Assembly (NCBI GenBank): GCA_009914615.1
Contig: WNDX01000005.1
Location: forward strand, 1-64,000
From: Herbaspirillum frisingense
GTDB taxonomy: Bacteria; Pseudomonadota; Gammaproteobacteria; Burkholderiales; Burkholderiaceae_D
Direction: 5' to 3'
Length of the DNA stretch: 64,000 nucleotides
The position numbers were made by a program, and so were the translations under genes. A model generated the notes under the pieces. It saw only the letters and a list, made by a program, of their open reading frames with translations, searched no databases and was not told the DNA's origin. Shown one piece after another: positions 8,215 through 17,084 of this stretch (positions within the stretch are counted from its first letter, which is position 1; each line of letters begins with the position of its first letter).

Positions 8215-10287
8215 ATGTCCGCCCCATCGTTCGGTCTGAACAAGCCGCAAAGCGAAGCCGTCCACTACATGGCCGGCCCCTGCCTGGTGCTGGCCGGCGC
8301 CGGCTCGGGCAAGACGCGCGTGATCACGCAGAAGATCGCGCACCTGATCGAGAACTGCGGCTACGAGTCGCGCAACATCGCCGCGCTGACCTTCACCAAC
8401 AAGGCCGCGCTGGAAATGCAGGAACGCATCGCCAAGCTGCTCAAGGATCCGAAGCAGGCCAAGCACCTCACGGTCTCGACCTTCCACTCGCTGGGGGTCA
8501 AGATACTGCGCCAGGAGTCCAAGCATCTGGGGTTGAAGGATCGCTTTTCAATCATGGACAGCGACGATTGCTTTTCCCTGGTGCAAGAGCTGGCGGTGAC
8601 CACCGACAAGGCCATCATCCGCGGCATCCAGAACTCCATCTCGCTGTGGAAGAACGGCCTGGTCGATCCCGAGGTCGCGCTCAAGAGCGCCACCACCGAA
8701 GACGAAGCCCAGGCAGCCCGCATCTTCCGCAGCTACGTGGCCACGCTGAAGGCCTATCAGGCGGTCGATTTCGATGACCTGATCCGGCTGCCGGTGGAAC
8801 TGTTCCAGAGCAACGAAGAAGTGCGCGACCGCTGGCAGCGCAAACTGCGCTACCTGCTCATCGACGAATACCAGGACACCAATACCTGCCAGTACGAGCT
8901 GGTCAAGCTGCTGGTGACCGGCGTGGGCAAGAAGCCCATGTTCACCGCGGTGGGCGACGACGACCAGGCGATCTATGCCTGGCGCGGCGCCACCATGGAG
9001 AACCTCAAGCTGCTGGGCGTGGATTTTCCCAACCTGCACCTGATCAAGCTGGAACAGAACTACCGCTCCAGCACCCGCATCCTGAAGGCCGCCAACTCGG
9101 TCATCGCCAACAATCCCAAGCTGTTCGAAAAGACCTTGTGGTCCGAACACGGCCTGGGCGATCCGATCAGCGTGATGGCGATGGACGACGAGGAATCGGA
9201 AGCCGACCAGATCGCCATCTCGCTGTCGGCCCACCGTTTCGAGCGGCACGCCAAGTTCGCCGACTACGCCATCCTGTACCGCGGCAACCACCAGGCGCGC
9301 ATCCTGGAAAAGGCGCTGCGCCGCGAGCGCATCCCCTATGTGATGTCGGGCGGCCAGAGTTATTTCGACCGCGCCGAGATCAAGGACATCATTGCCTACC
9401 TGCGCCTGATCGCCAACCAGGACGACGATCCCGCTTTCATCCGCGCCGTCACCACGCCACGCCGCGGCGTCGGCCAGGCCACGCTGGAAGTGCTGGGCAC
9501 GCTGGCCGGCCAGTGGCAATGTTCGCTGTTCGAAGCGGTCTACAAGGGCGGCCTGGAAGACAAGCTGACCGACCGCCAACTGCTGCCGCTGCGCAAGTTC
9601 TGCGATTTCATCAATGCACTGGAATCGCGCGCCACCCGCCCCGGCCCCTCCGGCAGCGGCGAGAATGCCGGCAAGGTGCTGGACGACATGATGGAAGCCA
9701 TCAACTATGAGTTCTATCTCTACGACAGCTTCGAGGAGCGCGCCGCGCAGGCGCGCTGGCAAAACGTGGTGGACTTCACCAACTGGCTCAAGGAACGCGC
9801 CTGCGGCGGCCGCGATCGCGACGGCGAGGAAAAGAACCTGCTCGAAATCACGCAGATGGTGGCGCTGATGAGCATGCTGGAAGGCCGTGACGAAGAACAG
9901 GACGCGGTGCGCATGTCCACGCTGCACGCCTCCAAGGGGCTGGAATTCCCGCACGTGTTCCTGGTCGGCGTGGAAGAAGGCATCCTGCCGCACAAGGGCG
10001 ATCCCGACACCCCGCCCGAGCAAGCCGCGGCGCGCATCGAAGAGGAACGCCGCCTGATGTACGTCGGCATCACGCGCGCCCAGCGCACGCTGCATCTGTC
10101 GTGGTGCAAGCGCCGCAAGCGCGCCAAGGAAGTGATCGAGTGCCAGATCTCGCGCTTCGTGAAAGAGATGCGCCTGGACGAAGGCGAAGCGGTGCCGCAG
10201 GAAGCCGAAAAGATCACGCCGCAAGCGCGCCTGGCCAACCTCAAGGCCTTGCTGCAAAAACCCAAGCCGGCGCCGGATCCGGCCTGA
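8215..10287 (+). CDS. rep: ATP-dependent DNA helicase Rep
   Basis: A 690-residue superfamily 1A helicase. Walker A AGAGSGKT lies at residues 27-34, the Walker B/motif II DEYQDTN near 220, VGDDDQAIYAWRGA just after, QNYRSS near 280, and motifs V-VI include STLHASKGLEFPHVFLVG and RRLMYVGITRAQ. The length and the short Leu-rich N-terminus fit Rep better than UvrD (about 720-780 residues). Rep translocates 3' to 5' on ssDNA and clears proteins ahead of replication forks. It appears to be a single-gene unit. Confidence 0.93.
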   Translation: MSAPSFGLNKPQSEAVHYMAGPCLVLAGAGSGKTRVITQKIAHLIENCGYESRNIAALTFTNKAALEMQERIAKLLKDPKQAKHLTVSTFHSLGVKILRQESKHLGLKDRFSIMDSDDCFSLVQELAVTTDKAIIRGIQNSISLWKNGLVDPEVALKSATTEDEAQAARIFRSYVATLKAYQAVDFDDLIRLPVELFQSNEEVRDRWQRKLRYLLIDEYQDTNTCQYELVKLLVTGVGKKPMFTAVGDDDQAIYAWRGATMENLKLLGVDFPNLHLIKLEQNYRSSTRILKAANSVIANNPKLFEKTLWSEHGLGDPISVMAMDDEESEADQIAISLSAHRFERHAKFADYAILYRGNHQARILEKALRRERIPYVMSGGQSYFDRAEIKDIIAYLRLIANQDDDPAFIRAVTTPRRGVGQATLEVLGTLAGQWQCSLFEAVYKGGLEDKLTDRQLLPLRKFCDFINALESRATRPGPSGSGENAGKVLDDMMEAINYEFYLYDSFEERAAQARWQNVVDFTNWLKERACGGRDRDGEEKNLLEITQMVALMSMLEGRDEEQDAVRMSTLHASKGLEFPHVFLVGVEEGILPHKGDPDTPPEQAAARIEEERRLMYVGITRAQRTLHLSWCKRRKRAKEVIECQISRFVKEMRLDEGEAVPQEAEKITPQARLANLKALLQKPKPAPDPA

Positions 10288-10561
10288 TGCCGCCGGCGTG
10301 GCCGCGGCGGCACACAAAGCTTTCCGGTTTCGCAACTTTGCCGCACTTTTATCCGGCAAACGACACCGATCGCGGCGAAAACGTGGCTTTCGCAGAATTT
10401 ATTTACGGATTTCACCCGCAATTGCCCGCCTGCAGGGCTCAGCGGTTTACAATCTCGCCTGCAAAAAAATCCCGTCGTTTCACCCAGGAAACACCGAGCG
10501 CGGCGCATGCGGCGCGGGCGGCGGCGATCCTTCCCTTATTCGATTCTAGGAAACCCTGAAG

Positions 10562-11368
10562 ATGATCAAGATGTTTTCCCGCCACGCCCGCGCGCTGGCG
10601 CTGACCGCCGGCTTCATCGGCATGCTGGGCCTGGCCGCCTGCGGCAAGCAGGAAGAAAAGGCCGCTGCGCCGCAAGCCGCCGCCCAGCCGCGCGTCTACC
10701 TGGTCGGCGTGGAATCGGCCTATGCGCCGTTCTCCTCGGAAAACGAACAAAAGACCGTCGTCGGTTTCGACATCGACGTCATGAAGGTGCTGGCCAAGAA
10801 GATCGGCATCGAAGTGAAGTTCGTGCCGACTCCGTTCGAAAGCATCTTCAACTCGCTGGCCCAGGGCGACCTCGACCTGCTGATCTCGGCCATCACCATC
10901 ACCGACGAACGCAAGAAGTCGGTCAGCTTCTCCGATCCCTATTTCGTCGCGACCCAGGCCATCGCCGTGCCGGCCAATGACACCAAGGTCACCAAGATGG
11001 ACGACCTCAAGGCGCTGACCGTGGGCACCCAGAGCGGCACCTCGGGCGACGACCTGGTGCAGCAGGTGCTGGGCAAGAACAGCGCCAAGATCAAGCGCTT
11101 CGAATCGACCCCGCTAGCCCTGAAGGAACTGGAAAGCGGCGGCGTCGATGCGGTCGTGGCTGACGAACCGGTGGTGAAGAACTACATCGCCAACAACCCC
11201 AACAGCAAGCTGCGCACCGTCAACGACCCGACCTTCCCGAAGGAAGACTACGGCATTGCCGTGCGCAAGGATGACCCGGAACTGCTGGCCAAGGTCAACA
11301 AGGCGCTGGCCGAGATGAAGGCCGACGGCAGCTTCGCCGCGATCAACGCACAATACTTCGGCAAGTAA
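10562..11368 (+). CDS. Polar amino-acid ABC transporter substrate-binding lipoprotein
   Basis: A 268-residue family-3 solute-binding protein. The N-terminus has Lys/Arg, a hydrophobic segment and the lipobox LAAC, with the lipidated Cys at 27, so it is predicted to be a lipoprotein. Family cues are VGVESAYAPFSSEN, GFDIDVMKVLAKKIGIEVKF, DLLISAITITDERKKSVSFS and VGTQSGTSGDD. It would capture an amino acid for the permease encoded 95 bp downstream. That permease gene is interrupted and no ATPase gene is adjacent, so the transporter may be defective or rely on components encoded elsewhere. Confidence 0.9.
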   Translation: MIKMFSRHARALALTAGFIGMLGLAACGKQEEKAAAPQAAAQPRVYLVGVESAYAPFSSENEQKTVVGFDIDVMKVLAKKIGIEVKFVPTPFESIFNSLAQGDLDLLISAITITDERKKSVSFSDPYFVATQAIAVPANDTKVTKMDDLKALTVGTQSGTSGDDLVQQVLGKNSAKIKRFESTPLALKELESGGVDAVVADEPVVKNYIANNPNSKLRTVNDPTFPKEDYGIAVRKDDPELLAKVNKALAEMKADGSFAAINAQYFGK

Positions 11369-11463
11369 GCAAGGCATGATCCGATGACGGCGGCGGCATG
11401 CCGCCGTCGCGCTTTGCGGATCCAGGCAATTCCCAACGTATCTACCCACCGATAGAGTCCGAC

Positions 11464-12207
11464 ATGGATTTCCGCTGGAGCATCATCCAAGGCTATGCCC
11501 CGCTGTTCGCCAAAGGCGTCCTGATGACGCTGCAGGTGTCGCTGATCAGCATCGTGATCGGCACCCTGATCGGCCTGCTGGTGGGCATGCTGCGCCTGGC
11601 CGATGTGCGCCACGGCCCCTGGAAGTGGCCGCTCAAGGCGGCGCGCTGGCTGGCCGGCTTCTATGTCGCGTTCTTCCGCGGCACGCCGCTGTTCGTGCAG
11701 ATCATGCTGGTGCACTTCGCGGTGATGCCGGCCCTGGTGCACTAGGAACACGGGCTGCTCATCTCCGGCGAACTGGCGCGCACCATCAAGCAAGACTACG
11801 GCGCTTTCCTGTCGGGCGCCGTGGCGCTGTCGCTCAATGCCGGCGCCTATATCTCGGAGATCTTCCGCGCCGGCATCCAGTCGATCGAGCGCGGCCAGTC
11901 GTATGCCGCCGCCAGCCTGGGCATGAATTACTCGCTGACCATGCGCTACGTGGTGCTACCGCAGGCGTTCCGCCGCATGCTGCCGCCGCTGGGCAACGAA
12001 GCCATCACCCTGCTCAAGGATTCCTCGCTGGTCTCGGCCATCGGCCTGGCCGAGCTGGCCTATGCCGCACGCACCGTGGCCGGCACCTATGCCCGTTACT
12101 GGGAACCCTACATCACCATTTCCGTGATCTACTTCGCCATGACCATCTGCCTGGCGCTGGTGGTCGCCCGCCTGGAAAACAAATACAGCGCGCCCCATCG
12201 CCGCTGA
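11464..12207 (+). pseudogene. Amino-acid ABC transporter permease interrupted by an in-frame amber codon
   Basis: One continuous frame of 247 sense codons encodes a HisM/GltK-type permease, but codon 94 is TAG (11743-11745). Upstream: MDFRWSIIQGYAPLFAKGVL to FFRGTPLFVQIMLVHFAVMPALVH. Downstream, in the same frame: EHGLLISGELARTI, then the cytoplasmic EAA loop GIQSIERGQSYAAASLGM and the remaining membrane spans to KYSAPHRR. No other damage is visible, so a single substitution (for example CAG to TAG) is the simplest explanation; a sequencing error or suppression by an amber suppressor tRNA are alternatives. The second part could be reinitiated, but a split permease is unlikely to work. Confidence 0.85.
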
Positions 12208-12270
12208 TGTCGCGGGCGATCATATCGCCGGGCTATCGCAGGACCGCGTGCGGGCGGTATCATCCCGCGC

Positions 12271-13566
12271 ATGACAACGATGCAGAACCTACCTTCCCTC
12301 GCCCCTGGCCAGCGCGTGGCCGTGATCGGCGCCGGCCCGGCTGGCCTGATGGCCGCCGAAGTGCTGGCGCAGCACGGCGCCGCGGTGGACGTCTATGACG
12401 CCATGCCCTCGGCCGGCCGCAAATTCCTGCTGGCCGGCAAGGGCGGCATGAACATCACCCATTCCGAACCGCAGCCGGACTTCCTGCCGCGCTACGGCAA
12501 CCGGCGCGAACAGTTGGCGCCCTTCATCCGCCGCTTCGACGCCGATCGCCTGCGCGACTGGATCCACGCACTGGGCATAGAAACCTTCGTCGGCAGCTCC
12601 GGCCGCGTGTTCCCGCGCGAGATGAAAGCCGCGCCGCTGCTGCGCGCCTGGCTGCACCGCCTGCGCGAGGCCGGCGTGCGCTTCCACATGCGGCACCGCT
12701 GGCTGGGCTGGCGGGAAGACGGCGCGCTGCGCCTGGCCGCACCCGACGGCGAGATCGGCGTACAGGCCGACGCCGTGGTGCTGGCCCTGGGCGGCGCCAG
12801 CTGGCCGCGCCTGGGATCGGACGGCGCCTGGGCGCCGCTGCTGCAAGACAAACAGGTCGAAGTGGCGCCGCTGGTGCCCTCCAATTGCGGCTTCGACGTG
12901 GACTGGAGCGCGCACTTCCGCGAGCGCTGCGCCGGCGAACCGGTCAAGCCGGTGGTGGCCAGCGTGGCGCTGCCCAGCGGCGGCATGCACAATCGCCGCG
13001 GCGAATTCATCATCACCGCCGACGGCATCGAAGGCGGCCTGGTCTATGCGCTCTCGGCCGGACTGCGCGACGCCATCGCCGCCGATGGTTCCGCCCGCCT
13101 GTATCTCGACCTGCTGCCGGACTGGACCTTGGAAAAAGTGCAGGCCGAGCTGTCGCACCCGCGCGGCGCGCGCTCGATGTCCAGCCACCTGCAAAGCCGC
13201 CTGCACCTCAAAGGCGTGAAGGCCGGTCTGTTGCGCGAACTGGTGAGCAAGGAAGATTTCGCCGATGTCGTCAAACTGGCGCGCGCCATCAAGGCCCTGC
13301 CGCTGACGCTGCAACGACCGCGCCCGATCGCCGAAGCCATCAGCAGCGCTGGCGGCGTCAGCTTCGAGGCGCTGGACGATGCGCTCATGCTGCGTGCCCT
13401 GCCCGGCGTGTTCTGCGCCGGCGAAATGATGGATTGGGAAGCGCCCACCGGCGGCTATCTGCTGACCGCGTGCTTCGCCACCGGACGCGCGGCCGGCGCC
13501 GGTGTATTACACTGGCTGTCCGCCGATGACCGGCAGCCGAGGCAGCAAGAGGAGCAACCGAAGTGA
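12271..13566 (+). CDS. TIGR03862-type NAD(P)/FAD-dependent oxidoreductase (flavoprotein)
   Basis: A 431-residue member of the YhiN/BaiN-like flavoprotein group. The N-terminal FAD motif VIGAGPAGLMAAEVLAQHGA is followed by the family hallmark SAGRKFLLAGKGGMNITHSE near residues 46-65. A second glycine-rich segment (VLALGGASWPRLGSDG) lies near 172, and the C-terminus has FCAGEMMDWEAPTGGYLLTA, which closes over the flavin. The reaction is not established for most members. The stop overlaps the GTG start of slyX, so the two are translationally coupled. Confidence 0.88.
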   Translation: MTTMQNLPSLAPGQRVAVIGAGPAGLMAAEVLAQHGAAVDVYDAMPSAGRKFLLAGKGGMNITHSEPQPDFLPRYGNRREQLAPFIRRFDADRLRDWIHALGIETFVGSSGRVFPREMKAAPLLRAWLHRLREAGVRFHMRHRWLGWREDGALRLAAPDGEIGVQADAVVLALGGASWPRLGSDGAWAPLLQDKQVEVAPLVPSNCGFDVDWSAHFRERCAGEPVKPVVASVALPSGGMHNRRGEFIITADGIEGGLVYALSAGLRDAIAADGSARLYLDLLPDWTLEKVQAELSHPRGARSMSSHLQSRLHLKGVKAGLLRELVSKEDFADVVKLARAIKALPLTLQRPRPIAEAISSAGGVSFEALDDALMLRALPGVFCAGEMMDWEAPTGGYLLTACFATGRAAGAGVLHWLSADDRQPRQQEEQPK

Positions 13567-13772
13567 GCAGCGAAGACCGCATCATCGATATCGAAACGAA
13601 GCTCGCGCATCAGGAAGATCTGGTGGACGAGCTCAACAAGACCGTCTATCGCCAGCAAAAGAAGATCGAGGAATTGGAGATGCTGCTGGGCGCGCTGGCC
13701 AAGCGCTTCCGCGAACTGTCCGACGCCAGCCAGGATCGCGCCGCGGCCAACGAAAAGCCGCCGCACTACTGA
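13563..13772 (+). CDS. slyX: SlyX family protein
   Basis: A 69-residue mostly helical, charged protein beginning with GTG 13563 inside the stop of the flavoprotein gene (GTGA overlap). The heptad-rich segment IDIETKLAHQEDLVDELNKT fits the short coiled coil of SlyX, and the C-terminus ends with PPHY, the characteristic SlyX tail. The function of SlyX is not known. Confidence 0.9.
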   Translation: MSSEDRIIDIETKLAHQEDLVDELNKTVYRQQKKIEELEMLLGALAKRFRELSDASQDRAAANEKPPHY

Positions 13773-13811
13773 TCTTCCTCCCCGCTTCCGTCTCAGCGTC
13801 TGCCCGCCGCC

Positions 13812-14969
13812 ATGGATTCCGACCGCCGCCGCATCGCCCACCTGGACATGGATGCCTTCTATGCCTCGGTGGAGCTGTTGCGCTATCCGGAACTGCGCGG
13901 CCAGCCGGTGGTGATCGGCGGCGGTTCGGCCGCCAGGCCGGTGGATCTCCCGGACGGCAGCCGCCAGTATTTCCGCATGCGCGACTACGCCGGGCGCGGC
14001 GTGGTCACCACCTCCACCTACGAAGCGCGCGCGCTGGGCGTGTTTTCCGCCATGGGCATCATGAAGGCGGCGCAACTGGCGCCGGACGCCATCCTGCTGC
14101 CGACCGACTTCGAGGCTTATCGTCGTTATTCGCGCCTGTTCAAGGAAGCGGTGGCGGGCATCGCGCCGCAGATCGAGGATCGCGGCATCGACGAGATCTA
14201 TATCGACCTCTCCGCCTGGCCCGACACCGTGGAAGACGTCGCCCGCAGCATCAAGGAGGCGGTGCGCGCGGCCACCTCGCTGACCTGCTCCATCGGCGTG
14301 GCGCCCAACAAGATGCTGGCCAAGATTTCCTCGGAGCTGGACAAGCCCGACGGCCTCACCATCCTCACCCGCGACGACATCGAGCGCCGCATCTGGCCGC
14401 TGCCGGCGCGCAAGATCAACGGCATCGGCCCCAAGGCCGCCGAGAAGCTGGCCACGCTGGGCATCGAGACCGTGGCCGATCTGGCGCGCGCGGCGCCGGA
14501 GATGCTGCGCGCGCATTTCGGCCGCAGCTATTCGGAATGGCTGGGCCGCGTGGCGCAAGGCGTTGACGAACGGCCGGTGCAGACGTCGTCCGAGCCGAAA
14601 TCGATCAGCCGCGAAACCACCTTCGAGCGCGACTTGCATGTGCGCAACGACCGCGCGCGGCTGTCCGAGATTTTCACGGCGCTGTGCGTCAAGGTGGCCG
14701 AGGATCTCAAGCGCAAGGGCTACGTCGGACGCACCATCGGCATCAAGCTGAAGTACGCCGATTTCCGCGGCGTCACGCGCGACGTCACGCTGCCCGAACC
14801 GACCGGCGACGCCGCCACGATCCGCCAGGCGGCCGGCGAATGCCTCAAGCGCGTACCGCTGGAAAAGAAGCTGCGCCTGCTCGGCGTGCGCGTGGGCACG
14901 CTCGCCAGAAAGGATGAATTGCCCGCCGCGCCGCGCGCGGTGCAGGGCGAATTGCCGTTCTCTTCCTGA
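13812..14969 (+). CDS. dinB: DNA polymerase IV
   Basis: A 385-residue Y-family polymerase. Metal-binding motif HLDMDAFYASVE is at residues 10-21, DRGIDEIYIDLS near 125 holds the second acidic pair, and SIGVAPNKMLAKISSE near 160 is the palm/finger signature. A helix-hairpin-helix (INGIGPKAAEKLATLGI) follows near 205, then the little-finger domain. The C-terminus QGELPFSS resembles a beta-clamp-binding peptide (consensus QLxLF), with the order Q-L-P-F. The enzyme performs error-prone translesion synthesis. No LexA box was recognised in the 39 bp after slyX. Confidence 0.92.
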   Translation: MDSDRRRIAHLDMDAFYASVELLRYPELRGQPVVIGGGSAARPVDLPDGSRQYFRMRDYAGRGVVTTSTYEARALGVFSAMGIMKAAQLAPDAILLPTDFEAYRRYSRLFKEAVAGIAPQIEDRGIDEIYIDLSAWPDTVEDVARSIKEAVRAATSLTCSIGVAPNKMLAKISSELDKPDGLTILTRDDIERRIWPLPARKINGIGPKAAEKLATLGIETVADLARAAPEMLRAHFGRSYSEWLGRVAQGVDERPVQTSSEPKSISRETTFERDLHVRNDRARLSEIFTALCVKVAEDLKRKGYVGRTIGIKLKYADFRGVTRDVTLPEPTGDAATIRQAAGECLKRVPLEKKLRLLGVRVGTLARKDELPAAPRAVQGELPFSS

Positions 14970-15069
14970 GCGGGCGCGCGCGCGGAAATTTATGCGCTTA
15001 ACGTGGACAATCCGACATCGCTTGGCCGAAGGCAGGCGTGTAGAATGAACCCTTTTGCCCCGGAACGTT

Positions 15070-15996
15070 ATGTGGTTTAAGAATCTCCAGATCTATCGCC
15101 TGCCCGCACCGTGGGCGGTCAACGCCGACGAGCTCGAATCCCATCTCGCTCCCCAGGCATTCGCCGCTTGTTCCAGCCTGGAAATGCAAAGTCAGGGCTG
15201 GGTCTCGCCGCGCAACAATGACAAGCTGGTGCACGTGGTCAACCGCCAGTTGCTGCTGCAACTGTCCACCGAGAAAAAACTGCTGCCCTCCAGCGTGATC
15301 AACCAGGTCACCAAGGCGCGCGCCGCCGAGCTGGAAGAACAACAAGGCTTCCCGCCGGGCCGCAAACAGACCAAGGAGTTGAAGGAACAGGTCACCGATG
15401 AGCTGCTGCCGCGCGCCTTCAGCGTGGTGCGCAGCACCTGGGTGTGGATCGATCCGGTCAACGGCTGGCTGCTGGTCGATGCCGGCAGCCCGTCCAAGGC
15501 CGAGGAAGTGCTCAAGCTGCTGTTCAAGGCGATTCCGAAGTTCCCGCTGGAAACCCTGCGCACCGTGATGTCGCCCGGCGCGGCCATGACCGACTGGCTG
15601 GTGAGCGACGAGGCGCCCAACGGTTTCACGGTGGACCAGGATACGGAGCTGCGCTCCACCGCCGAAAGCAAGGCCACCGTGCGCTACGTGCGCCACACGC
15701 TGGAAGCCGAAGACATCCGCCGCCATATCGAGTCCGGCAAGCAATGCACGCGCCTGGCGCTGACCTGGGCCGACAAGGTGTCCTTCGTGCTGACCGAGAA
15801 CCTGTCGGTCAAGCGCATCGCACCGCTGGACGTGCTCAAGGAAGACACCGACATCACCGGCAAGAACGACGACGAGCGTTTCGACGGCGACTTCATGCTG
15901 ATGAGCGGCGAACTGGCCAAGCTGCTGGCGGCGCTGGTCGATGCACTGGGCGGCCAGTTGAAGGAAAACGACGGCGCCATGGCGCAGGCCGCCTGA
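15070..15996 (+). CDS. rdgC: Recombination-associated protein RdgC
   Basis: A 308-residue protein starting [20 protein letters not shown], the classical RdgC opening. The central [20 protein letters not shown] and [20 protein letters not shown] segments are strongly conserved in the family. RdgC forms a ring around double-stranded DNA and limits RecA access; it is needed in strains with defective replication restart. I chose ATG 15070; five codons upstream there is another ATG at 15055, but family proteins start at MWF. A strong terminator follows. Confidence 0.93.
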   Translation: MWFKNLQIYRLPAPWAVNADELESHLAPQAFAACSSLEMQSQGWVSPRNNDKLVHVVNRQLLLQLSTEKKLLPSSVINQVTKARAAELEEQQGFPPGRKQTKELKEQVTDELLPRAFSVVRSTWVWIDPVNGWLLVDAGSPSKAEEVLKLLFKAIPKFPLETLRTVMSPGAAMTDWLVSDEAPNGFTVDQDTELRSTAESKATVRYVRHTLEAEDIRRHIESGKQCTRLALTWADKVSFVLTENLSVKRIAPLDVLKEDTDITGKNDDERFDGDFMLMSGELAKLLAALVDALGGQLKENDGAMAQAA

Positions 15997-16035
15997 TCCT
16001 GCCGCAAGCATCGGACGCGTGGTCGTCCGTCAATG

Positions 16036-16069
16036 AAAAAAGGGAGCAACGCTGGTTGCTCCCTTTTTT
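16036..16069 (+). terminator. Intrinsic terminator after rdgC
   Basis: AAAAAAGGGAGCAAC, loop GCTG, then GTTGCTCCCTTTTTT: a perfect stem with T-runs on both strands. It can serve rdgC and the convergent tetR gene. Confidence 0.93.
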
Positions 16070-16099
16070 CGTTATCAGGCGCCGCGCGAGGCGGCAGGA

Positions 16100-16777
16100 T
16101 CAGGCGGCCTGTCTGGCGAGCTTGCGGCTGCCGGTCTGGAGCGCGCCCTTGGGCTGCACCAGCACGTTTTCCAGCGGCAGCATCGCATGCCGCAGCGTGG
16201 CGGCCAGCCGCGCATTGGACACGCCGTCGCGCGCGCCCAGGGCCAGCCCGTTCAGGAAGCTCGTATAGAAATCCCCCAGCGCCGTGACGTCGGCATCGGC
16301 CCGGATCTCGCCCTCGCGCTGCGCCCGCAACAGCCGCGCGCGGATCTCGTTACGGCGCTTGTGGCGACGTTGCGAAAGCGCATCGCTGTGCTCGGCGTTT
16401 TCCGGAGCACAGTTGATGGCCGAGATCACCACCATGCATCCCCGCCCCGTCGGCAGCCCCGGCGCGCCGCTCTTGCCGGAATACATCCGCACGCTGGCGC
16501 GCAGCATGCCGTACAAGTCCTCATGAATGCCGTTGCCGGCCTGCAATTGCCGCAGCGGCTCGGCGCTGACGGTGCGCGAATAGAAATCGACCGCCTCGCG
16601 GAACAGCGCGTTCTTGTCGCCGAAAGCGGCGTACAGGCTGGGCGCCTTCACGCCGATGGCCTCGGTCAGGTCGGCCATGGTGGTGCCTTCGTAGCCCTTG
16701 CTCCAGAAGACTTGCATGGCCTGCTGCAGCGCCTGTTCGCGGTCGAAGCTGCGCGGGCGGCCGCGTGTTCGTATCAT
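16100..16777 (-). CDS. TetR/AcrR-family transcriptional regulator
   Basis: A 225-residue TetR repressor. The N-terminal DNA-binding domain is clear: GRPRSFDREQALQQAMQVFW, then GYEGTTMADLTEAIGVKAPS and LYAAFGDKNALFREA at residues 6-65. The C-terminal ligand domain has CMVVISAINCAPENAEHSD, a pattern of TetR regulators that respond to small electrophiles or drugs. The gene diverges from the EF-G gene at 17085. A perfect palindrome just upstream of its own start suggests autoregulation. Whether it also controls the EF-G gene is unknown. Confidence 0.9.
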   Translation of the reverse strand: MIRTRGRPRSFDREQALQQAMQVFWSKGYEGTTMADLTEAIGVKAPSLYAAFGDKNALFREAVDFYSRTVSAEPLRQLQAGNGIHEDLYGMLRASVRMYSGKSGAPGLPTGRGCMVVISAINCAPENAEHSDALSQRRHKRRNEIRARLLRAQREGEIRADADVTALGDFYTSFLNGLALGARDGVSNARLAATLRHAMLPLENVLVQPKGALQTGSRKLARQAA

Positions 16778-16795
16778 CGGTGTCCTTTGCGGGGT

Positions 16796-16813
16796 ATTAC
16801 CCGTTGCGGTAAT
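16796..16813. promoter_or_regulatory. Palindromic TetR operator candidate
   Basis: ATTACCCGTTGCGGTAAT is a perfect 6-6-6 inverted repeat 18 bp upstream of the tetR start codon, an ideal position for autorepression. Confidence 0.65.
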
Positions 16814-17084
16814 GGATTTGTCACGCAGTGTAGTTTATTTTAATCTGCATTACAAAAATATCGCTTCTTGCTCTTGAAGAAACCCTTCCACATTCTTATT
16901 ATCTAATCCTCGTTACATAAATGTGGCGGGAAAGGTAAGAAAACGGCGGCGCTGCGGAGAGGACAATATTTCCATTGCGCCAACAGGAAGGGCGCCAGCA
17001 GCGCCTTGTTCCTCAACGAAAAATCATTTCATCCATCACACGCTCCACCCAAGGAATGACGGCACCCATCAGAAAGGACATGCC

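Noticed and set aside
8548-10359. A 603-codon minus-strand open frame opposite rep
   Set aside because: Same shadow effect; rep is certain from its helicase motifs.
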